Of a stretch of 20,937 bases of DNA, positions 14,501 to 20,937 are shown in pieces (the first letter of the stretch is position 1; each line of letters begins with the position of its first letter). The notes below the pieces were generated by a model. That model was not told the DNA's origin. It saw only the letters and a list, made by a program, of their open reading frames with translations, and did no database searches. A program made the position numbers and the translations under genes. The stretch spans positions 1 through 20,937 of the IMG/VR virus record IMGVR_UViG_3300039412_001175; one strand, given 5' to 3'. This stretch comes from a virus.

Positions 14501-15436
14501 CTAGACCCCGATGGCCTCGGCGACGTCGCGCCACGCCCGATCCTCTTGGCCTTCTAAGCGGCGCAAGTACACCGTCGTGACCGCGAGTGAGCTGTGGTCG
14601 AGGAATGCGCTCACGTCCTCGATCGACTCCCCGGCATCCCGCCGAAGCTTGGCGGCGGTGTGACGCAGGACGTGGATGCCAGTTGGTGCCAGGCCAGCGA
14701 GTCGTAGGTAGCGGCGGAAGCGGGCGTAGAACGTCCCGCTCGTGACGCCAGAGGGTCGCGCCGCGGCCTGCCAGAGGGACTCGTCGGGGGACATCGAGGT
14801 CAGCTCCTTGCCGACGTCCGCGAGCGTGGTGCAGATGGCCTCATAGGCAGGGTGAGGGAGTTCCCGGCGACCTCGCTTGCCGCCCTTGCCCCGATAGGAG
14901 TAGAAGCAGGTCTCGCCCTCGAGGCTGAGATCACCTGCCCGTAGGTCGATGACCTCCGAGCGGCGGCGGCCGGTTAGAACAAGCGTGAGCAGGATCGCTC
15001 GGTCGCGTCGACCGGCCACCGTGTCGGGAACAACCGCCAGGAGCCGTCGCACCTCGTCGGCGCCGTATCCCCGTGCAACAGACTGAACACTCCGCGGCCG
15101 CTCGACGGCATCGCATGGGTTGGAGATGACCAGCCCCATCCTGATCAGGAAGCGGTAGAAGGATGACAGGCAGGCGATCCGGGCTCCGACTGTCGTCGAA
15201 GAAGGCGTCCGCCCCGACTTGCCGATGCCGTGCACCCAGGCCAGGACATCGGCTGGCTTGACCCTGTCGGGCGTCTTGCCGAGATCGCCGAAGAACGGCC
15301 AGAGCATCCTGCCGTACGACTCGACCGTCCGCCGGGAACCGGAGCGGTTGCCCTTCTCGACGAGGAAGGCGTAGAGGGCCTGGTCCCAGGCCGACGGGTC
15401 GCCGCTGGCTAAGGCGGGGAGGGGTTGAGCGGTCAT
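14501..15436 (-). CDS. Tyrosine recombinase, element integrase
   Basis: A 311-residue phage-integrase/XerC-like enzyme. It has an N-terminal SAM-like core-binding domain (residues ~10-105; TVESYGRMLWPFFGDLGKTP), then the catalytic domain with Arg in TGRRRSEV (~157), the Lys-containing RGKGGKRG loop, HVLRHTAAK (~254), LDHSSL and the tyrosine in TTVY (~289). All expected catalytic residues are present, so it should be active. I chose the ATG at 15436; a GTG at 15478 after AGGCGG would add 14 residues. It is the outermost element gene on this side and probably marks the right boundary. A 109-residue remnant of a close homologue sits at 735-1062. Confidence 0.92.
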   Translation of the reverse strand: MTAQPLPALASGDPSAWDQALYAFLVEKGNRSGSRRTVESYGRMLWPFFGDLGKTPDRVKPADVLAWVHGIGKSGRTPSSTTVGARIACLSSFYRFLIRMGLVISNPCDAVERPRSVQSVARGYGADEVRRLLAVVPDTVAGRRDRAILLTLVLTGRRRSEVIDLRAGDLSLEGETCFYSYRGKGGKRGRRELPHPAYEAICTTLADVGKELTSMSPDESLWQAAARPSGVTSGTFYARFRRYLRLAGLAPTGIHVLRHTAAKLRRDAGESIEDVSAFLDHSSLAVTTVYLRRLEGQEDRAWRDVAEAIGV

Positions 15437-15547
15437 CGTGGGCGCCTCGGGTGCGAGATGGTCGCCTACATCGATCACTCAGCCGCCTGCGGAAAGCAAC
15501 ACCATGGCCAAATCGTCTATGGGTATCCGGGGACCACAGCCCGAGTA

Positions 15548-16231
15548 CTACCTCGGGACCGCCCGTATGGCCGCAGCGTAGGCCACGAACTGGGACTGGC
15601 TCAACGCTGACCCAAATGCCAGGTACTCGTGTGCGGTCCCGTAGTCGTTGTCGATAACGAAGTTGGGCCCTTCCGTGTAGAGCTCCGCCGCCAGGCCGCC
15701 AAACGCCGCCGGCCCCTGGTCCACGGCGAATGGTTTCCAGGCGCAGAAGCCGCTGATGAGGCCGCAGAGGTTGCCCTAGTGACCCCGCCACCGACTCCCA
15801 CGCCGGCGGTTACGCCGTCACCGGTGGCCACCCCTACGCCGTCTCCGACGGCCACGCCGACCCCCTGGCCCACCCCCACTCCCAGCTCTCCGGCTGCGGC
15901 ATGCACCGGCACGGCGTCCAACAAGGCCTTGTTCGCCCAGGCCGCCGGGGCCATGAACTGGACCGTCTACTGCGCGGTGTTGCCATCCGGCTGGTCCATC
16001 GCAGAGGGCGGCTACAAGAACGCGCCCAACGGCGTGATCCAGGTGATCTACCTGTACGGCAGCAGCACGCAGTTCCTGCTCTACGTAGATGATGATCGGG
16101 CTGGGCGTGGGCACGGGCGTGAGGTACATGATCTGCGGCGTTGGAGAGGCGGCCGAGCAGCCGGCCAGTGCAATGGACACGGCCAGGCCCAGGGCCGCTC
16201 GCTGCAAACGCGAGACCCGCCTCGCGTTCAT
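15548..16231 (-). pseudogene. Secreted lipoprotein gene broken by inversion of its middle third
   Basis: The - strand shows an ATG at 16231 encoding a lipoprotein signal (RAALGLAVSIALAGC, lipobox cysteine at 25) and the start of a Pro/Thr linker, ending near 16089. The - strand from 15777 to a TAG at 15548 encodes a C-terminal piece (NLCGLISGFCAWKPF...AFGGLAAELY...AIRAVPR). Between them, the + strand encodes the missing linker and domain (TPPPTPTPAVTPSPVATPTP, then CTGTASNKALFAQAAGAMNW). Turning the 311-bp middle around gives one uninterrupted 227-residue ORF, and the piece lengths 143+311+230 sum to 684, divisible by three. As it stands, no full product can be made. The family, from memory, is a Chloroflexota-type cell-surface lipoprotein of unknown role. 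Confidence 0.8.
15778..16088. other. Inverted 311-bp segment
   Basis: Coding sense here is + while both flanks are coding on -. The breakpoints are uncertain by a few bases (CCCT/AGTG on the left, CGTAG/ATGATG on the right). Only a CTA-sized microhomology is visible, with no long inverted repeats at the ends. The frame on + is open throughout. Confidence 0.75.
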
Positions 16232-16662
16232 CTTCCCGGCCCCCCTCTATTCCAAGGGACGCTTACTGGGGCCCTCAGAACTTCAGCAAGCTGACGACAG
16301 CCCGGCCAGCAACTCGGAGCGCTCTCCTCGCACAGGGTTGTGGCCCGCCCAGCGCGTTGGCGCAGGAGTTGGTCAGCGGTATCTGGTGGGCGAGCACCCA
16401 GGGGCCGCCTTCCCACTGGAACTGGGGCCACCCGCCACTGGCAAGTATTGCCGTCTCATCCGCGGTCTTTCTGGGTTTCCGGTGACGTCAAGTGGCCAGA
16501 TCCGTCGATACAATCCAGGATGGCACCCACCGGTGGACTGCACGTCAAGCGTTCAGGGTCGCGCCTATTCGGTCTCCGCGCCCAGAGTGGTCGAGGCACC
16601 TAGCCGGCGCACAAAGAGGGCTGCAGCACCACGGGCTTAGGGCGAAAGGCAGAAGGAGAACC
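16232..16662. other. No recognisable gene
   Basis: About 430 bases between the lipoprotein start and the next gene. Short open frames exist on both strands but lack ribosome sites, codon bias or a recognisable motif. The last 25 bases hold the ribosome site (AGAAGGAGAA) of the gene at 16663. Confidence 0.5.
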
Positions 16663-17538
16663 ATGCCGTCCGGGACACGCCGCCGTGACCGCAACGGGCA
16701 AGTCTCGGCTGAGCCAATCGCCGCGAGAAGCAGCCTCATCAAGCAACCTGGCCGGGACGACATTGGGCAATGGAACGGGCCTGCTATGGCCACCTGGGTC
16801 CAGATGCTCGCGATCACGTCGGCACTCTTGCCGGTCATCGGCGCGGTTCGCAATTACACGGCTGGCTTCGTGGACGGCGTGCCTGGGGGGTATGTTGGGC
16901 AGATGCCAATACAGGAGCTGGCATTGGATGGCTTCAACACGGTCGCAGGACCGGCGGCGTTCGCGAGCTTCCTGGTCCTTATGACGAGCAGAACCACCTG
17001 GTGGCGGCAGCCGTTGAGCTCACGGGCCCAGACGATCCTTCGTTGGACATGGGTGCCCTTATGGGTCTTCGTGATTGGAGCCATTGTTTCGGCCTGCTTC
17101 CTATTACCGTTTCCCGAAGTCATTGCGACCGCCAGCGCCTACGCTGGGATAGGAGCGTGGATCACGTGGGAGTCCTTCAAACGGAAGCTTCCATTTGGGC
17201 AGGTTGCCGGGATCGTCATGCTTGCTGCATTCGTGTCCTCAGTTGCTACTGGCGTCAACGGCGGCACTCAGGCTGCAACTTACGTTTCATTCTCGCCGCC
17301 TTCGCCTCACAAGTCGGGCTGGTATTTACAGATGGGGCCAATCTCAGACCAGGTGTATTTGATGCCGTGTTCTGACAAGCACTGGATTGTGGTCCCTTGG
17401 TCCACAATCGCTTCGATCGACTACCAGAAAGACGTGCCGGACGTCGACACCACCCTCCTCCATGCAATACAGACGGGGAGCCTCCCACCGATCGGGGACG
17501 TTCTGACCTGCCCGGACCCCAGTCAGCCACCGCCCTAA
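16663..17538 (+). CDS. Five-pass membrane protein of unknown function
   Basis: A 291-residue protein starting at an ATG directly after the strong ribosome site AGAAGGAGAA; the open frame reaches back to 16492 but without a site. A cytoplasmic basic N-terminus is followed by five predicted membrane segments at ~42-62, 91-108, 126-150, 152-168 and 180-198. A C-terminal ~90-residue domain (GWYLQMGPISDQVYLMPCSDKHWIVVPW) is probably outside the membrane. Family not recognised. The DNA looks less GC-rich than its surroundings, and the gene sits among broken genes, ending within a few bases of a truncated - strand remnant; both suggest insertion by transfer. Confidence 0.65.
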   Translation: MPSGTRRRDRNGQVSAEPIAARSSLIKQPGRDDIGQWNGPAMATWVQMLAITSALLPVIGAVRNYTAGFVDGVPGGYVGQMPIQELALDGFNTVAGPAAFASFLVLMTSRTTWWRQPLSSRAQTILRWTWVPLWVFVIGAIVSACFLLPFPEVIATASAYAGIGAWITWESFKRKLPFGQVAGIVMLAAFVSSVATGVNGGTQAATYVSFSPPSPHKSGWYLQMGPISDQVYLMPCSDKHWIVVPWSTIASIDYQKDVPDVDTTLLHAIQTGSLPPIGDVLTCPDPSQPPP

Positions 17539-17539
17539 G

Positions 17540-17689
17540 CTCGACGAAGAGCGAGCCTGTTGCGTCACGGACGATGAGATCCGGGTTGCCTAGCGTCGTC
17601 GACAGCCCGCACTCGACGAGCGCGGCGGCCATGTAGAGCTCGCACATCGCCGAGCTGTAGTCGGCCGCCACGCCAGCCGGCCCCGCCAT
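17540..17689 (-). pseudogene. Truncated unknown gene, N-terminal fragment
   Basis: The frame from an ATG at 17689 gives a protein-like stretch (SSAMCELYMAAALVECGLST, then NPDLIVRDATGSLFVELRAV) that turns into low-complexity shadow sequence after about 17540, exactly where the + strand membrane gene ends. The 'PDLIVRD...GSLFVEL' pattern resembles nuclease-fold proteins that bind damaged or foreign DNA, but too little is left to assign it. It appears to have been cut off by the insertion. Confidence 0.45.
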
Positions 17690-17701
17690 CCCGCCGGGGA
17701 G

Positions 17702-17962
17702 TCACCCTATCGCGGCATAGGGGCGGTTGAACGGCGGCGCGTCGAAGAGCGGGGTCAGATCGGCGACCGCGCGTGGGACGGAGGTCTGGGCGCAAAGCGG
17801 AGCCATCCGACCGTAGAGACTGATGGCCACGAACGGCTCCACATCAGGGAGATCGACCACTCGAGCGGCCAAGGTGCCCGCAACGCGTGGACTGACCTCG
17901 AACGCTGTCTTGGATGAGTATCTCGTGGTCACTTCGGGCAGAGGTTCCAGCTGCCAGCTGGG
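17702..17962 (-). pseudogene. Remnant resembling an endonuclease/exonuclease/phosphatase-family protein
   Basis: An 86-codon fragment opens after a TAA at 17963-17965 and ends at a TAG at 17702. It carries LPEVTTRYSSKTAFEVSPRV and FVAISLYGRMAPLCAQTSVP, then RAVADLTPLFDAPP. This resembles the part of endonuclease/exonuclease/phosphatase-fold proteins just before the GGDLN catalytic motif, which is missing here. No start with a ribosome site is seen. It is probably an internal piece of a decayed chromosomal gene; the family assignment is from memory and tentative. Confidence 0.4.
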
Positions 17963-18128
17963 TTACTCCCGCGGAGCAGAAAGAGTTACATCAGATCGAG
18001 CTTCCGTTGGGCTGGCGAGTCCCACTCGCTCCGGGACGAGATTGTTGTCCCCAGCGGACGCGTCTGCCTCATCATATGGACCGGGTCCTTCTGCTCGCGC
18101 TCTCGAGCTGAGACGGAGGGAGACAGAC

Positions 18129-19412
18129 ATGAATGGGGTGCTCGCCGTCGTGCTGGCAGGCGGAGCCGGTGAGCGGCTCTCCTGCCTGTCCGCGATCCGC
18201 TCCAAGCCGGCGGTCCCTTTCGGAGGCAAGTTTCGGCTGATCGACTTCAGCCTCTCGAACTGCGTCAACTCCGACATCGACGACGTGCTGGTCCTCGCGC
18301 AGTTCAACCCCCGTTCGCTTATCAATCACATCGGAACGGGACGTCCGTGGGACCTCGACCGGATGCGCGGAGGGGGCATCAAGATCCTCCAGCCGTACAT
18401 GTCCAAGGAGCATACCGGCTGGTACCAGGGCACGGCCGACGCGGTGCGCTACAACCTCCACGAGATCGACCAGGACGGCGCCGAGCTGGTCCTCGTGCTG
18501 GCCGGCGACCACATCTACAAGATGGATTACCGGCCGATGATCGCGGAGCACCGGCGGACAGGCGCGGGTGTGACCGTCGCCGTACGCACGGTGCCGCCGG
18601 CCGAGGCGTCGCGCATGGGCATACTCTCGCTCGACGCCGATGGCCGGGTGGTGGATTGGGAGGAGAAGCCGGCGGTCCCGAAGAGCGACCTAGCGTCGAT
18701 GGGCATCTATGTCTTCACCCGAGCCGCGCTCCATGAGTGGCTCGACGAATCACGTAGCGACTTCGGGCGCGACGTCATCCCGGCCATGCTGGCCGGCGGC
18801 GCTGCCGTCTTCGGCCATCGCTTCGACGGCTACTGGCGAGACGTGGGCACCATCGAGGCGTACTGGGCGGCCAACCTCGACCTGACCGCGCTGGTCCCCC
18901 AGCTCGACCTGTTCGATCGGAGCTGGCTCGTCCACACTCGTTCGGAGGAACGCTCGCCGGCCAAGATGGGCCCAGACGCGGTTGCGCGCCACTCGCTGAT
19001 CAGCCACGGCTGCATCGTCAATGGCACCGTCGTGAACTCGGTCCTCTCACCAGGAGTGAGGGTCTACGAGGGTGCTCTGGTTTGCGATTCGGTGGTGCTG
19101 CTCGATAGCGAGATCGGCCCGGGGGCCGTGGTCGACCGGGCGATCGTCGACAAGTTCGTCCACGTCGGTGCCGGCGCGGTCATCGGTTTCGGGGACGATC
19201 TCGGGACGCCCAACGTCGAGGAGCCCGAGCACCTCCGTAGCGGCATCACCGTGGTGGGGGAGCGAGCCCGGATCCCGGCGGGCGTGCGGATCGGACGCAA
19301 CTGCCTAATCGGGCCCTCGGTTGTCGAGTCGGACTTCCCGGGTCCGTTAGTCGAGTCCGGGGTATCGGTGAAGAGTTCGGACGGAGCGAGGATTTCGACG
19401 ACACCGACCTAA
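18129..19412 (+). CDS. glgC: Glucose-1-phosphate adenylyltransferase (ADP-glucose pyrophosphorylase)
   Basis: A 427-residue enzyme that makes ADP-glucose from ATP and glucose 1-phosphate, the committed step of bacterial glycogen synthesis in the cytosol. Recognisable motifs are GGAGERL (residues 11-17), SKPAVPFGGKFRLIDFSLSN (25-44), WYQGTADAVRYN, LAGDHIYKMDY, GIYVF and the GTIEAYWAANLDL substrate-site motif; a left-handed beta-helix with isoleucine/valine repeats makes up the C-terminus. The first motif lacks the usual PLT after RL (it reads SCLSAIRSK), a minor deviation. I start at the ATG at 18129 with GGAGGGAGAC upstream; the open frame extends to 17823 without support. No other glycogen gene is in the window. 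Confidence 0.95.
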   Translation: MNGVLAVVLAGGAGERLSCLSAIRSKPAVPFGGKFRLIDFSLSNCVNSDIDDVLVLAQFNPRSLINHIGTGRPWDLDRMRGGGIKILQPYMSKEHTGWYQGTADAVRYNLHEIDQDGAELVLVLAGDHIYKMDYRPMIAEHRRTGAGVTVAVRTVPPAEASRMGILSLDADGRVVDWEEKPAVPKSDLASMGIYVFTRAALHEWLDESRSDFGRDVIPAMLAGGAAVFGHRFDGYWRDVGTIEAYWAANLDLTALVPQLDLFDRSWLVHTRSEERSPAKMGPDAVARHSLISHGCIVNGTVVNSVLSPGVRVYEGALVCDSVVLLDSEIGPGAVVDRAIVDKFVHVGAGAVIGFGDDLGTPNVEEPEHLRSGITVVGERARIPAGVRIGRNCLIGPSVVESDFPGPLVESGVSVKSSDGARISTTPT

Positions 19413-19606
19413 CGCCTCACAACTCCTCGGCTATGACCTTCGCGGGGCCCTGGATCGGGTTCGGCGTCCTGTCCATATAGACGTCGCCCTGACGGCGCCC
19501 GAACCCGGCCGGCATGCGCACTAACACCCGATCGTGCGTTGCCGGTGCGGACGACAGGACTTGAGATGCGACTGGACAACAGGAGCGCGGCTTCGACCGG
19601 GACCCA

Positions 19607-20527
19607 TTAGGCCTCGTCCGGCGACTCCGGGGCTCCGAGGAAGTCCTCAAGCCTGGTCGGATGAGCGAAGTCACGGTCGGGGAGTTGGCTCAGGTCGAGG
19701 TCGTTTGGCAAGTCCTCCCAGCCGCACGCCTCGCAACGCGCTACGGTCGAATGCTCGGCGCCGAGTTCCGGGCGGTAGTCCTGAGTCAGCCGGTATGAAG
19801 AGCATTGCGGACAGCGGCCAGGCTCGCCGTTCTCCTTGCGCAGGATCGCCATCCCGAACATCCCGAGCGTGTGCTGGGTAGCCTCAACGGCGATCACGCC
19901 GTCCGTGCGGGTGGCGTTCTTCGCGTGCGTCAGCCAGCCGACCAACTCCCAGGTCGACTTCGACACCGACTTGAGATGGCCGCGGATACGGTCCGCCGTT
20001 GAGCCGACTGCTGCCCAGTCTGCGATCAGCTCCGCCCAATGGACGAAGTCGGATGCCTTTGGCGCATCCTGGCCCTTCGGGACCATCTCGGGCTGCGCCG
20101 CGTCATGGGCAAACGAAATGAGGGCTTCGCGCAGCCGAACCCCAACGGCCTGGAAGTCCTCGGCTTCCTCCGCCGCGTCAAGGGCCTCGGCGGCCTGCTG
20201 CCAGCGCCGCCAAGACGGCGCCAGCCGCTCGCGTTCCTCGTCCTCGACAGACGGCTCGTTACGCATCGCGAGCCGCTGCGCGAGGCCGAGGTGGAACGTG
20301 AAAGCCATATCCATGTACTTGAAGTCAGACTGCCGGTAGAGGTTCGTAGGGTTGGTGATGACCCACCAGCGGTCCTTCTTCGTGTGAACGTCCCAGATGT
20401 CGTGCCGGCGGCCGAACGACCGGTGGGTCGCGACCTTCTCCGCCTGCCGGATAACCTCGCCCTCCGGGCTCTGCATCAGGACGTACTCGCGGACCGCCCG
20501 CTCCTCATGCTCCTCGCTTGTCTCCAT
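19607..20527 (-). CDS. Unknown protein with C-terminal zinc ribbon
   Basis: A 306-residue soluble protein starting at the ATG at 20527. The N-terminal region (HDIWDVHTKKDRWWVITNPTNLYRQSDFKYMDMAFTFHLGLAQRL) is followed by a helical domain (residues ~115-235) containing VGVRLREALISFAH and WELVGWLTHAKNATRTDGV. A zinc ribbon with CPQC and CEAC pairs lies near residues 240-272, and an acidic tail follows. The helical domain is reminiscent of HEPN-like proteins, but I cannot confirm a catalytic RxxxxH. No ribosome site precedes the ATG; TACGCT sits 8-13 bases upstream, so leaderless transcription is possible. Homologous 'WDVHT..RWWVITNPTNLY' proteins occur widely as hypothetical proteins (from memory). 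Confidence 0.7.
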   Translation of the reverse strand: METSEEHEERAVREYVLMQSPEGEVIRQAEKVATHRSFGRRHDIWDVHTKKDRWWVITNPTNLYRQSDFKYMDMAFTFHLGLAQRLAMRNEPSVEDEERERLAPSWRRWQQAAEALDAAEEAEDFQAVGVRLREALISFAHDAAQPEMVPKGQDAPKASDFVHWAELIADWAAVGSTADRIRGHLKSVSKSTWELVGWLTHAKNATRTDGVIAVEATQHTLGMFGMAILRKENGEPGRCPQCSSYRLTQDYRPELGAEHSTVARCEACGWEDLPNDLDLSQLPDRDFAHPTRLEDFLGAPESPDEA

Positions 20528-20698
20528 GCCTAGAGCGTAGCAGCAGGCCCTTCGTGGTTGGGTCGTCTGGGCCAGAACGCCGAACGATCCCGAGTGGCGC
20601 CCGGCGTGAGCTGAACCTCCGACTTCCCATTTGTGCTGGACCGTCGGGACGTCCGGGAAGGGAGAAGGCGAAAGCGCGACCCTATGGCTTGGTCGTGT

Positions 20699-20937
20699 TC
20701 AAAGGCGAGCGGACGACTGCTCGTCGATCACGTCCTTGTGGGTGACTGTCAGGTAGCCGACGAGGATCACGATCAGCACGGCCAGGACCACGCTGACATA
20801 CCCGGTGCCGAGCCCGAGTCCGCTCAGTGTCTTCGCCTTCCCAGCCCAGTCGGCGAACGAGGCGCCAAACGGCCGCGTGAGGATGTAGGCGACCCAGAAG
20901 GCCGCGATCGCGTTGAGGCGGAACAGCCGATAGGCCA
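20699..20937 (-). CDS. COG4705/DUF347-type membrane protein, C-terminal end (partial)
   Basis: The - strand is open from the window edge to a TGA at 20699-20701 and encodes 78 residues. They contain NAIAAFWVAYILTRPFGASFADW and a terminal membrane helix (YVSVVLAVLIVILVGYLTV). The 'FW.AYILTRP.GASFADW' signature is typical of the DUF347 repeat in COG4705 multi-pass membrane proteins, whose function is not established. The start lies outside the window. The 171 bases between this gene and the zinc-ribbon gene show no further ORF. Confidence 0.8.
   Translation of the reverse strand, partial: AYRLFRLNAIAAFWVAYILTRPFGASFADWAGKAKTLSGLGLGTGYVSVVLAVLIVILVGYLTVTHKDVIDEQSSARL

Noticed and set aside
15437-15547. 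Attachment-site core for the integrase
   Set aside because: The position next to the integrase is right, but I found no matching direct repeat near 6163-6254 or 700-740, so no att site is called.
15629-16294. 221-codon + strand frame as one intact secreted protein
   Set aside because: Only 15778-16088 reads as real protein; both ends are antisense to lipoprotein coding sequence, which the inversion explains better.
19417-19674. 85-codon - strand frame after the zinc-ribbon gene
   Set aside because: Starts inside another gene and is mostly Arg/Ser-rich; only the last ~33 codons look protein-like, too little to call.
1-20937. CRISPR array, tRNA or rRNA gene
   Set aside because: No regularly spaced repeats and no cloverleaf or rRNA-like sequence seen; palindromes at 14344-14362 and 12822-12865 do not fit a tRNA.

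Overview
This is a GC-rich bacterial chromosome segment. Codon usage, the Pro/Thr-linker lipoprotein (remains at 15548-16231) and glgC suggest Chloroflexota (Limnocylindria-like), with an actinobacterium as the alternative. This assignment is inference; no rRNA, tRNA or marker gene fixes it.

Layout. Positions 1-735 are left flank: the end of an unknown gene and a truncated membrane-protein gene. Positions 735-5622 hold a shortened copy of a mobile element on the + strand. It has the 3' end of a tyrosine recombinase gene fused by deletion to the 3' end of a serine recombinase gene, then a small ORF, an HNH nuclease, a ParB-domain DNA methyltransferase, a P27-type terminase small subunit (TerS) and three unknown genes. 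Positions 5692-6162 hold a lone membrane-anchored protein. Positions 6255-15436 hold a longer relative of the same element on the - strand. Read from its right end, it carries a complete tyrosine recombinase, an unknown gene, a PrimPol/SF3-helicase gene with a divergent HTH-type gene, a 59-residue ORF, a complete large serine recombinase, a small ORF, the ParB-methyltransferase, TerS and one unknown gene. The two copies lie tail to tail. Their methyltransferase-TerS-ORF135 blocks are exactly 2091 bp each, align without gaps and differ only by substitutions.

Positions 15548-17962 are a decayed zone. It holds a lipoprotein gene whose middle 311 bp is inverted, a multi-pass membrane protein gene, and two host gene remnants. 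From 18129 the window looks like ordinary chromosome: glgC, a zinc-ribbon protein of unknown role, and the end of a COG4705-type membrane protein.

How the genes work together (inference). Integrase, primase-helicase, divergent regulator, DNA methyltransferase, HNH nuclease and TerS, with no large terminase, portal, capsid or tail gene in either copy, resemble the gene content of phage satellites that redirect a helper phage's packaging machine. In the longer copy, six consecutive genes from the 59-residue ORF to ORF135 all overlap by 4-8 bases and probably form one translationally coupled operon, ending at a hairpin near 6224-6251. A degraded prophage, or an island carrying TerS as a leftover, remains possible.
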